This document shows, piece by piece, positions 13,526 through 20,156 of a stretch of DNA of 20,156 nucleotides. The translations under genes were made by a program, and so were the position numbers. This DNA is from Symbiodinium natans (taxonomy: Eukaryota > Sar > Dinophyceae > Suessiales > Symbiodiniaceae): contig CAJNDS010001398.1 of the NCBI GenBank assembly GCA_905221605.1, positions 1-20,156 on the forward strand, given 5' to 3'. A model generated the notes under the pieces. It saw only the letters and a list, made by a program, of their open reading frames with translations, made no database searches and was not told the origin of the DNA. How positions within the stretch are numbered: position 1 is the first letter of the stretch; each line of letters opens with the position of its first letter.

Positions 13526-13575
13526 TTTTTCTTTAAAAATGGTTTAAAGAAAAACTTTTATATAGTATTATATAT
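13526..13575 (+). promoter_or_regulatory. Hairpin-promoter module, copy 3
   Basis: This is the identical 29-bp hairpin (arms at 13526-13537 and 13543-13554, loop AATGG). It is followed by CTTTTATATAGTATTATA and the ATG at 13576. Even the preceding TTATAAAAAT matches copy 2, so about 40 bp of control region was duplicated or homogenised along with the paralogous gene. Confidence 0.65.
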
Positions 13576-14091
13576 ATGGGTTTTGTATGTGAGAGGTGTG
13601 CCGAGCAGAAGGTCACTGCACGACTTTTAGGTCAGCAGGTTTTACATAAGGAAATTGGTGTCTTAATCAGTCCTTTTACAAAGTGTAAGGGGTGCGACGG
13701 GAGAGAAAATGCTGTGAGAGTCAAAACAACAATGAAGAAGCTACCGGACAACAGTTTTCCTTCGTCGGTTCAACTTACCAAGGAAATGCTACGAGACAAA
13801 TCTCTAAAAAAATACATAAACCGCTATACATTTTCTTTTTTGAGACATTTAAGATATGAGTATCTCCCGATTCTAAATAACAAAGAACTTAAAGTTTTAA
13901 GAAAAACAACCCGTTATATATTCTTAAAAGACGCGTTAGATACAAATATGAAAACGTATTTAAAAAAGCCACCGAAAATAGAATTTGAAGAAGTGACTGT
14001 TAGGTTTTTCAGTGATTATTTTCAGCAGTATTTGGATAAGATAGACAGCGACTATATGATAAAAATGTTAAAACAAATATTTGATAAATAA
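13576..14091 (+). CDS. CxxC...CxxC protein B, second of a paralogous pair (171 aa)
   Basis: MGFVCERCAEQK carries Cys5 and Cys8, and TKCKGCDGRE carries Cys37 and Cys40, at exactly the same positions as in protein A. Outside the shared motifs the two proteins have diverged strongly, so the duplication is old or selection acts on different partners. The C-terminal region is helical with several aromatic residues (SFLRHLRYEYLPIL, VRFFSDYFQQYLDKI). It has its own hairpin-promoter. The integrase ATG lies only 19 nt after its stop with no hairpin between, so these two genes may share a transcript. A DNA-binding partner of the integrase is one possibility; this is inference. Confidence 0.7.
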   Translation: MGFVCERCAEQKVTARLLGQQVLHKEIGVLISPFTKCKGCDGRENAVRVKTTMKKLPDNSFPSSVQLTKEMLRDKSLKKYINRYTFSFLRHLRYEYLPILNNKELKVLRKTTRYIFLKDALDTNMKTYLKKPPKIEFEEVTVRFFSDYFQQYLDKIDSDYMIKMLKQIFDK

Positions 14092-14110
14092 TATTCTAAT
14101 CCTTTTTATT

Positions 14111-15028
14111 ATGGGCGATAATAAAAAAGATTCTATAATAAATGATGTTTATTATGATAGAGCAGGTTTCGGAAGCAAAAAACAGACCTTGAAAGATGCA
14201 AGAGAGAAAGATAAAACTATTACAATGGCAGATGTTGATAATTTTTTTAGAGAAAATGTTGAACAGAAGAAGCAGATAAGAGGAAGAAACACTTTTATAG
14301 CACCAGAACCTTTTTACGAATTTCAATTTGATTTGTTTTTTATAAATGACCTTAAAAATCAAAAATTCAACATCGGGGCGATAATGATTGATGTATTTAG
14401 TCGGTTTATGGTGGTAGTCCCGATTAAAAACAAAAATGAAGCAAACATAGCATCGGGAATTATAGAGGGCTTTAACAAAATGGGAGGAAAGCCAAAAATA
14501 CTTTATACCGATGACGAGGGGGCATTGCAGAAGGAAGCTATACAAAAATATTTGAACGAGGAAGGCATACAACATCATAGAACCAGAGCCCACGCTAATT
14601 TTAGTGAAAGAGCCATCAGAACATTTAAGGATATGCTTTATAAAAGAGTTGAAGCCGATGAAAAGAAAGGAAAAAAAAATATCCAATGGACGGATTATAT
14701 TTTTGAAATTTTGCTAACATACAATAACAAAATGGAACATTCAGCTATAAAAATGACACCGAAGGAAGCAATGAAGGAGAAGAACGAATTGAAGGCAAAA
14801 CAAAATATGACCAGTCAAGCAACCAGAACCCGAAAGTATCCCGAGATATCAGTGGGCAGTAAAGTTAAAATTTACAGGAAAAGGAAAATTGGAGAAAAAG
14901 AAAGGGTCAGTTTATGGAGCAAGGAAACATATGAAGTAGAAAGAATAGAGGAAAGGAACAACCAAAGTAATTTTTATGTAAAGGGCAACAGCCGACCATA
15001 TTTAAGATTTGAACTTTTAAAACTTTAA
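14111..15028 (+). CDS. rve-family (DDE) integrase, retrovirus/polinton type
   Basis: This 305-aa protein has the catalytic core of rve integrases. Asp74 lies in FQFDLFF, Asp134 in ILYTDDEGAL, and Glu166 in NFSERAIRTFK, with 31 residues between the last two acidic residues. MIDVFSRFMVVVPIKNKN after the first Asp is also typical. The C-terminal part (VGSKVKIYRKRKIGEKERVS, then W.KETYEVERI) looks like an SH3/chromo-like DNA-binding domain. No clear HHCC zinc domain is visible at the N-terminus. The enzyme would insert linear viral DNA into the host chromosome, which agrees with the host sequence around this element. I start at 14111 (MGDNKKD) rather than 14081, which overlaps the preceding stop. 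The minus-strand frame is a shadow. Confidence 0.88.
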   Translation: MGDNKKDSIINDVYYDRAGFGSKKQTLKDAREKDKTITMADVDNFFRENVEQKKQIRGRNTFIAPEPFYEFQFDLFFINDLKNQKFNIGAIMIDVFSRFMVVVPIKNKNEANIASGIIEGFNKMGGKPKILYTDDEGALQKEAIQKYLNEEGIQHHRTRAHANFSERAIRTFKDMLYKRVEADEKKGKKNIQWTDYIFEILLTYNNKMEHSAIKMTPKEAMKEKNELKAKQNMTSQATRTRKYPEISVGSKVKIYRKRKIGEKERVSLWSKETYEVERIEERNNQSNFYVKGNSRPYLRFELLKL

Positions 15029-15058
15029 AAAAATATATAGAAATTTTTATTATAAAAT

Positions 15059-15120
15059 TTTTTCTTTAAAAATGGTTTAAAGAAAAAATAATATATAAAT
15101 ATTAATATATAGTTTATAGT
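15059..15120 (+). promoter_or_regulatory. Hairpin-promoter module, copy 4
   Basis: The same hairpin (arms at 15059-15070 and 15076-15087, loop AATGG) is extended by two further base pairs. It follows the integrase stop by 30 nt. A longer AT-rich stretch, AATATATAAATATTAATATA, leads to the polymerase ATG at 15121. Confidence 0.6.
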
Positions 15121-18100
15121 ATGAACAAGTTTGTAGAGAGCAACGTCAGGAAACTGAACAAACTGAAACAGGAGCGAATCAATAGCGCGAACAAAATCAC
15201 ACAAGCAACCGTAAAAAGACTAAATAAGGTCATCTCGCTTTACAAGGACAGGAAAATGTTAAATGTAGCAACCGCAGAAAACTTCATTAAAAACCTCACT
15301 AACAACAATAAACGAACAGCAGAAAAAGCGAGGGACAAATACAACAAAATGATAGAAGACCTAAAAAAGAAACCACCTCCGGAACAAAAAAAACTGATGG
15401 ATACTTATTTGGTGAATTTTCAACTTTACACAACACGACACCCTAGAAACATCATTAAACCAGCATTTAAAAAATTCGGAATGGAATTTTACATAGAAAA
15501 GTTTGATATAAGACAGGCGACTGTCAAAGCAAAGGATTTTAATAAGGATTGGATTAAAAAGGTAATTTTTAGATTTGTTGATGAAGAAGGTTTTAAAGGT
15601 AAAGATCCAAGGAGGGTAGATAAAGAATTTGAGGAAATAATGGACATTTTAAGACAAGATAAAGATTTTAATAATTTAGTAAAAGAACTAATGGAACATT
15701 ACGATAACCTTTTTGATGCAATCAAAATTCAACAGGTGGAAAAAATCAGTAAAAGCGGTGAGAAATTTGACATAATGAAGGAAAGCCTAACCGATGGAAT
15801 ACAACATGTATCGATGTATCATCGCTATATTTACACCGACATTAACAGCAACTTAACAACATTGAGACAAGCAATTGAAAATAGCACTCATGTAGAAAAT
15901 CAATGTTGGATAAATTCACTATCCGATTTTTACCAAGATACCTTAATGGACTATGGCAAAAGAAACCAACTGACCAGAGAAAAAATCATTGAGATCATAG
16001 GCAGAAGCGATTTTTACAGCAATGGAGCTAGCATTGAAGAGATGGAGAAGGTATTTAAGGCATTCAAAATACCAGCTAGAATTTATAACAGCTTCAACAA
16101 ACTGATTTACAAACACGAGCCCGAGCACAACAAACGAAGAATAAAGCCGTTTTATGCCATAGTAAAAAACAGCCATATATACACCATAAATAACGATCTA
16201 AAAAGTATAGAACAGAAACAAGACGAAGAAGAAAAAAGACCACTGGTGAAAGCCTCCACAGACTACCATTTAAACGAAAAAGAAGAGCCACCCGAATTTA
16301 AAATGTTCAGAGACACACACGACATTTTAAAAATGGTCAGTAAAGACAAAGAGCCAAAAACTATTCATTTAGTGCCCGAGCTAAACAATTTGACCGAAAT
16401 ATTTTTTGAACTAGTGAATGCTAGATATGAGCCACAGATCAGATTTCAAGCAGGCATTATAACACAAATAAAAATGAAACTTAAAAAAACCACCTTTATA
16501 ATAAAAACCCAAAACCTGATTAAGGACTCTTCTGATGGATGTATAGCAGTTGATAACGAAAAAACATACAACAATATGAACGATGCAATGTTTCATTTTA
16601 ACAAAAGTCTGTTTAATCCATTGCACAAGTCGTTTTATAACAAAGTTGATTTGGAAATTTACCACGAAGCAAAAACCATACCGCCAGCAGGACTTTTCAC
16701 AGACAAGGGTTCCATACCAAAAAACCTAACCGAGATTGACATAACCAAAGCTTACACAAGCAGACTAGTAGGGATTACACAGGTGCCGGTTTTCAATCAG
16801 TTCGATGTTTGGAGAAAATGGTTTAAAGAGATGGATTTTAACACGATGTCAGACTACACTTTATTTTTCGTTGAAGATTGTAGCCACTGTGGAATTGTAA
16901 AACCCAGCACCTTTTTAATGTTTAACAAGAGGTATAACCTGATTTATGGAAAATATTTGAAACAAATTGACACTAATAAACTGAACATATTGTATTATAA
17001 GACACCATCCTTTATTCACGAGGTAAATTATAACGATTATGTAAAAGAATTATGGAACAAAAATATTAGCGACGAAGAGGAACTGGATAAACTGATTAAA
17101 AAACTTATTGTAAATGTCAATATCGGACTTTTGGAAAAAACGGGTAGCACTGACCAAAAAAGCATCGTCTTTAAGAACATTAGGGAAGCATCGGATTTTC
17201 AATTAAGGCACGGAGGTAAAATTCACAAAATAACAGAAATGGAATGTAGAAACGAAACAACTTACGAAGGCGATATAGAAAACGATGATTTTTATATGCA
17301 ATTACAGGCAACAGAAGAAGAAGGTATGGAATATTATTTGGTTAATGTTTCAGACAAGGCAACATTAAACAACGGTTTTATTTACAACATAAAAGAGCTG
17401 TTGCTTCAAGATCATAATTTTAAAATGTGTCAGGATTACATCAAATTGAGGAAAAATTATATAAAGGCGGTTAGTGTAAAAACAGATGCATTTGTTATTA
17501 AATCCGAAGATGTGGAAAAAGCGAGGGAAGTATTGGAAATGAAAGCTGGTATAGGAGAATGGAGAACGAATAAAGAAGGAGAGGAAATAAAACTGCCGAG
17601 CGAAACATATCAAAGGAAAAAGAACGAACTGGATAAAATCCCGATATACAAGAATACAGCAATAAAAATTAAGGACGAATATGATACAACAAATATCATA
17701 GAAAAAGTTATTAGCGCTAAACATGTTATGATCAGGGCAAAATATGCAGGATCCGGAAAAAGTTATATTTGTGAAAAAATGGCGCGAATGGGAATGAATG
17801 TTTTATTTGTATGTCCTACAAATAAGCTAGTCCAAAAATACGGAAAGGAAGCGGTAACAGTTAATAAGTTTTTTGCCATAGCAGTAGGTGACGAGAAGTT
17901 AGAAAAGTTTGATTATTCGGGTTATGATGTTATAGTGTTTGACGAGATTTATTTTAATGGTTTAAGGGTATTGAATAGAATTAGGGAGTTTGTTGAAAAC
18001 AACCAAGATAAAATAATAGTGGCAACAGGAGATGGTAAGCAATTAAAACCAGTATCGGAATTAACAAATTTACAGGAGCACGAAGAATATGCCGATAATT

Positions 18101-19008
18101 GTGTGGATAAAATTTTTAAATATAACATTTATTTGAAAGTTTGTAAGAGGTTAAGAAAAGAGGAAGACAGGAAAAAATTAGAAAATATTTATATTGACAT
18201 TTTTGAAAATAATATTAAGGTCAGAGAGCTAGTAGAAAAATATTTCAAATACACTTCCGATATGAACCTAAACGAAAATAATGTAGCTTATTTGAACGAC
18301 ACCTGCAAGGAAGTAGCAAACCAAATAAGAAAAAAGCAAAATAGAAAGGGCGAGTATGAAGTAGGTGAGGTGATGATATGCAGAGAGTATTTAAAATCAA
18401 CAGAATATAAATTTCAAGTAAATTTTAAATACAAGATTTTAAACATCATTGAAAATATGGTAGTGTTGGAAGACGAGCATAATAAGAAAATACAAAAAAT
18501 ATCGTTAGATATGTTGAGGAAGCATTTTATATTCAATTATTGTTTTACCTGCCACAGTGTCCAAGGTTCCAGCATCGAGGGAGGTATAACAATATTTGAT
18601 TACAATCATTGTTTGGTAGATAAGAATTGGATATGGACAGCGATCACGAGGGCAACTGATTTAAATAATGTGAGCTTTTATAAATATGATGATGATGACG
18701 ACGATTTTAATAAAAACTGTATTTACAACTATTTGAAAAGAAAGGTGGAAGGATATAAGGAGCAAGACAGAAAAGCTAAAAGGAAAATTGACCATAAAAA
18801 CTATATTACAGCAGATTGGTTACTAGATAGATTGAATGGGAGGTGCGAATTATGCAATGTAGATTTTTATGTAAAGTCAATAAACGGAAATATAAGAACG
18901 AACCTGACGGCGCAAAGAAAATTTAACGACCAAACTCACACGATAAGCAACTGCATAGCATATTGCAAAAAGTGCAACTGCTGTATGAGCGACAAGGAAA
19001 AGTTTTAA
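15121..19008 (+). CDS. Replication protein: papain/OTU-like region, PolB-like polymerase, SF1 helicase, HNH-like tail
   Basis: This 1295-aa protein is the largest gene. Residues 1-250 are charged and helical. ENQCWINSLSDFY (Cys262) and, 90 residues later, KNSHIYTI (His352) look like the Cys and His of a papain/OTU-fold peptidase. EIDITKAYTSRL (Asp540) fits family B polymerase motif A, KKLIVNVNIGLLEK (Gly669) motif B, and VKTDAFVI (Asp789) motif C; I cannot place a 3'-5' exonuclease. An SF1 helicase follows: GSGKS (Lys880), VIVFDE (Asp941-Glu942), GDGKQLKP (Asp971), CHSVQGSS (about 1144-1151) and WTAITRAT (Arg1177). The end has CELC (1242-1245), then N.TAQRKFNDQTHTISNC and CKKC (1282-1285), an HNH/zinc pattern. 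It would replicate the viral genome. The polymerase call is the least certain part and the helicase the firmest. Confidence 0.8.
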   Translation: MNKFVESNVRKLNKLKQERINSANKITQATVKRLNKVISLYKDRKMLNVATAENFIKNLTNNNKRTAEKARDKYNKMIEDLKKKPPPEQKKLMDTYLVNFQLYTTRHPRNIIKPAFKKFGMEFYIEKFDIRQATVKAKDFNKDWIKKVIFRFVDEEGFKGKDPRRVDKEFEEIMDILRQDKDFNNLVKELMEHYDNLFDAIKIQQVEKISKSGEKFDIMKESLTDGIQHVSMYHRYIYTDINSNLTTLRQAIENSTHVENQCWINSLSDFYQDTLMDYGKRNQLTREKIIEIIGRSDFYSNGASIEEMEKVFKAFKIPARIYNSFNKLIYKHEPEHNKRRIKPFYAIVKNSHIYTINNDLKSIEQKQDEEEKRPLVKASTDYHLNEKEEPPEFKMFRDTHDILKMVSKDKEPKTIHLVPELNNLTEIFFELVNARYEPQIRFQAGIITQIKMKLKKTTFIIKTQNLIKDSSDGCIAVDNEKTYNNMNDAMFHFNKSLFNPLHKSFYNKVDLEIYHEAKTIPPAGLFTDKGSIPKNLTEIDITKAYTSRLVGITQVPVFNQFDVWRKWFKEMDFNTMSDYTLFFVEDCSHCGIVKPSTFLMFNKRYNLIYGKYLKQIDTNKLNILYYKTPSFIHEVNYNDYVKELWNKNISDEEELDKLIKKLIVNVNIGLLEKTGSTDQKSIVFKNIREASDFQLRHGGKIHKITEMECRNETTYEGDIENDDFYMQLQATEEEGMEYYLVNVSDKATLNNGFIYNIKELLLQDHNFKMCQDYIKLRKNYIKAVSVKTDAFVIKSEDVEKAREVLEMKAGIGEWRTNKEGEEIKLPSETYQRKKNELDKIPIYKNTAIKIKDEYDTTNIIEKVISAKHVMIRAKYAGSGKSYICEKMARMGMNVLFVCPTNKLVQKYGKEAVTVNKFFAIAVGDEKLEKFDYSGYDVIVFDEIYFNGLRVLNRIREFVENNQDKIIVATGDGKQLKPVSELTNLQEHEEYADNCVDKIFKYNIYLKVCKRLRKEEDRKKLENIYIDIFENNIKVRELVEKYFKYTSDMNLNENNVAYLNDTCKEVANQIRKKQNRKGEYEVGEVMICREYLKSTEYKFQVNFKYKILNIIENMVVLEDEHNKKIQKISLDMLRKHFIFNYCFTCHSVQGSSIEGGITIFDYNHCLVDKNWIWTAITRATDLNNVSFYKYDDDDDDFNKNCIYNYLKRKVEGYKEQDRKAKRKIDHKNYITADWLLDRLNGRCELCNVDFYVKSINGNIRTNLTAQRKFNDQTHTISNCIAYCKKCNCCMSDKEKF

Positions 19009-19051
19009 AAAGATTTAGTTTTAAAAAAAACTTTTATATTATATTGTATAT
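19009..19051 (+). promoter_or_regulatory. Promoter of the last gene, hairpin mostly lost
   Basis: AAAACTTTTATATTATATTG before the ATG at 19052 closely matches the downstream half of copies 2 and 3. The hairpin itself is reduced to TTTAGTTTTAAAA. This indicates that the AT-rich part can stand without the full stem. Confidence 0.45.
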
Positions 19052-19369
19052 ATGCCGGTTAGTAAAACCAAGGTGGTTAAAGAGGAAACCATAGTAGAAA
19101 AACCGAAGGAGGAAGAAGCGCAAGAATTTAATGAAAAGGTTTATGATATGATTTCAGAGGTGCATCGTAAAATGGATTTGATGTTAGAAAAAATTGAGGC
19201 TATTAGTGAAAAACCTAAATCCAGAACAAGCAATTTAAATACCGAAGCATCATATACAAACAAAAGAAACGCCTATATCAAGAAATTAAACGAAGGAGCA
19301 ATTTTACAGCCTAAACCGGAAACAATGGAATATTACAAGGTTGTAAAAGAGGGAGATAAATATGTTTAG
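19052..19369 (+). CDS. Small charged coiled-coil protein, 105 aa
   Basis: The protein has an acidic/basic N-terminal part (VKEETIVEKPKEEEAQEFNE), then a probable coiled coil (MISEVHRKMDLMLEKIEAIS, about residues 30-50). A Ser/Asn/Arg-rich linker follows, then a short C-terminal region with aromatic residues (ETMEYYKVVKEG). There are no enzyme motifs. It is the last viral gene before the right boundary and follows the polymerase with its own promoter. The function is unknown; oligomerisation through the coiled coil is the only inference I would make. Confidence 0.65.
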   Translation: MPVSKTKVVKEETIVEKPKEEEAQEFNEKVYDMISEVHRKMDLMLEKIEAISEKPKSRTSNLNTEASYTNKRNAYIKKLNEGAILQPKPETMEYYKVVKEGDKYV

Positions 19370-19406
19370 ATTTTTTACAAAGATTTTTTACCAAGATTTT
19401 TTACAA
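19368..19406. repeat. Three tandem 13-bp repeats after the last gene
   Basis: AGATTTTTTACAA, AGATTTTTTACCA and AGATTTTTTACAA are directly adjacent, beginning within the stop codon of the preceding gene. Longer degenerate repeats of TTTTTATGAAAATTTTGGAA follow at about 19453-19502. Confidence 0.6.
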
Positions 19407-19500
19407 AGATAATTTATAAAATGCAATTTTTCAACAAATATTTTTTGAAAGATTTTTATGATGAAAATTTTGGAAAATCATTTTTATGAAAATTTTGGAA

Positions 19501-19541
19501 AATTTTATGATGAAATTGTTAATATTTTTTATCATAAAATT
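19501..19541. terminator. 11-bp palindrome near the right viral end
   Basis: AATTTTATGAT (19501-19511) and ATCATAAAATT (19531-19541) are exact reverse complements around a 19-nt loop. It is the last AT-rich feature before composition changes at about 19560, and could mark a transcript end or the viral terminus. Confidence 0.4.
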
Positions 19542-19560
19542 ATTGATTTTTTATTGGGAT

Positions 19561-19704
19561 TTTTTGCGAGGAACGGTTGAGGGTAGGATGTCAAAAATGA
19601 GGAAAAATATATTGAAATGTTGAAAACGTAGGGTAGACCCTAGGGAAAAAACGAATGAGCGTTGAGCGGGGTGTAAAAAAAGTGGGGCATGGGTATCCCT
19701 AACT
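19561..19704. other. Junction region between viral DNA and satellite, no gene seen
   Basis: Base composition changes from strongly AT-rich to G-rich. No ORF, splice signal or repeat is convincing here apart from a small palindrome, GTAGGGTAGACCCTA-like, at about 19629-19644. This is probably host flank, but a viral terminal sequence cannot be excluded. Confidence 0.35.
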
Positions 19705-20156
19705 GAGAGAGGGTGGGCCCTTTACGAGTTCCAGGGGTGGAACACTGGGAGGGGTCGTAGTTCCACGGGTGGAACACTGGGAGGGGTCGTAGTTCCCGAG
19801 AGCGGGGGGCCCTTTACTTGATCAGCAAACTGGAGAGAGGGTGGGCCCTTTACTAGTTCCACGGGTGGAACACTGGGAGGGGTCGTAGTTCCACGGGTGG
19901 AACACTGGGAGGGGTCGTAGTTCCCGAGAGCGGGGGGCCCTTTACTTGATCAGCAACTGGCCTGGAGAGAGGGTGGGCCCTTTACTAGTTCCACGGGTGG
20001 AACACTGGGAGGGGTCGTAGTTCCACGGGTGGAACACTGGGAGGGGTCGTAGTTCCCGAGAGCGGGGGGGCCTTTACTTGATCAGCAAGCTGGCCTGGAG
20101 AGAGGGTGGGCCCTTTACTAGTTCCACGGGTGGAACACTGGGAGGGGTCGTAGTTC
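19705..20156. repeat. GC-rich satellite, ~130-bp unit with nested 32-bp palindromic subrepeats
   Basis: GAGAGAGGGTGGGCCCTTTAC recurs at 19705, 19833, 19965 and 20098, giving unit lengths of 128, 132 and 133 bp; the array runs off the window end. Each unit holds two 32-bp subrepeats built around GTTCCAC-GG-GTGGAAC, a perfect 7-bp palindrome, followed by ACTGGGAGGGGTCGTA. A tail with CCCGAGAGCGGGGGGCCC and TTGATCAGCAA completes the unit. Copies are nearly identical, so the array is young or homogenised. No matching copy exists in the first 950 bases, so this is not an inverted terminal repeat visible in the window. It is most likely a host minisatellite. Confidence 0.8.

Noticed and set aside
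14081-14110. Upstream ATG for the integrase
   Set aside because: It overlaps the preceding stop codon and adds ten hydrophobic residues encoded by AT-rich spacer; MGDNKKD at 14111 fits better.
14096-14686. 196-aa minus-strand frame opposite the integrase
   Set aside because: It is a shadow of the integrase, with Phe/Ile/Tyr-rich composition expected from the complement of Lys-rich coding.

Overview
The window looks like an endogenous virophage / polinton-like virus (PLV) in the nuclear genome of a microbial eukaryote, probably a protist or alga. The viral part is AT-rich and compact. It runs from about 970 to 9245 and from about 10421 to 19560, and it carries the hallmark set of this virus class: double-jelly-roll major capsid protein, penton/minor capsid protein, FtsK/A32-type packaging ATPase, rve-family (DDE) integrase, and a large DNA polymerase-helicase fusion. 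Sequence outside these intervals has higher GC, candidate spliceosomal introns, low-complexity coding, a GC-rich satellite and an interstitial TTTTAGGG-type telomeric tract. I cannot name the host. The TTTTAGGG unit is known from chlamydomonad green algae, but three copies are weak evidence.

Layout. 1-970: host DNA with the 3' part of a gene encoding a poly-Asp/AT-hook protein, then candidate exons of a second gene that end at the viral boundary. 970-4163: a minus-strand block of penton, a frameshifted Cys/His zinc-motif protein, a short coiled-coil protein and a Pro-rich structural-type protein. 4217-9132: a plus-strand block of a frameshifted class-3-lipase-like protein, a small basic protein, the MCP, a long fibre protein ending in a peptidase S74 chaperone, and a small possibly myristoylated protein. 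9246-10420: a non-viral segment with a spliced-looking host gene and the telomeric tract, sitting between two halves of the virus. 10496-11263: packaging ATPase (minus). 11301-19369: plus-strand block of two small unknown genes, a Lys-rich protein, a tandem pair of paralogous CxxC proteins, the integrase, the polymerase-helicase and a coiled-coil protein. 19560-20156: GC-rich satellite of about 130-bp units.

How it fits together. The left half is virion structure (capsid shell, penton, fibre, a possible entry-type lipase). The right half is packaging, integration and replication. Two promoter styles follow this split. Several left-half genes are preceded by a TCTAA...ATATATA element. Replication-side genes are preceded by a near-identical 29-bp hairpin followed by an AT-rich initiator. 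Perfect palindromes also sit just after several genes and may mark transcript 3' ends.

State of the element. Two genes appear broken by single-base frameshifts. The fibre gene has no ATG for its first 760 bases. No terminal inverted repeat was found, and no stand-alone maturation protease was recognised. The element may be a decaying or rearranged integrated copy, although sequencing errors could produce the frameshifts. The least explained parts are the multidomain polymerase with a papain/OTU-like region in front and an HNH-like tail, the paralogous CxxC pair, the hairpin-promoter module, and a 23-bp palindrome array at 12711-12896.
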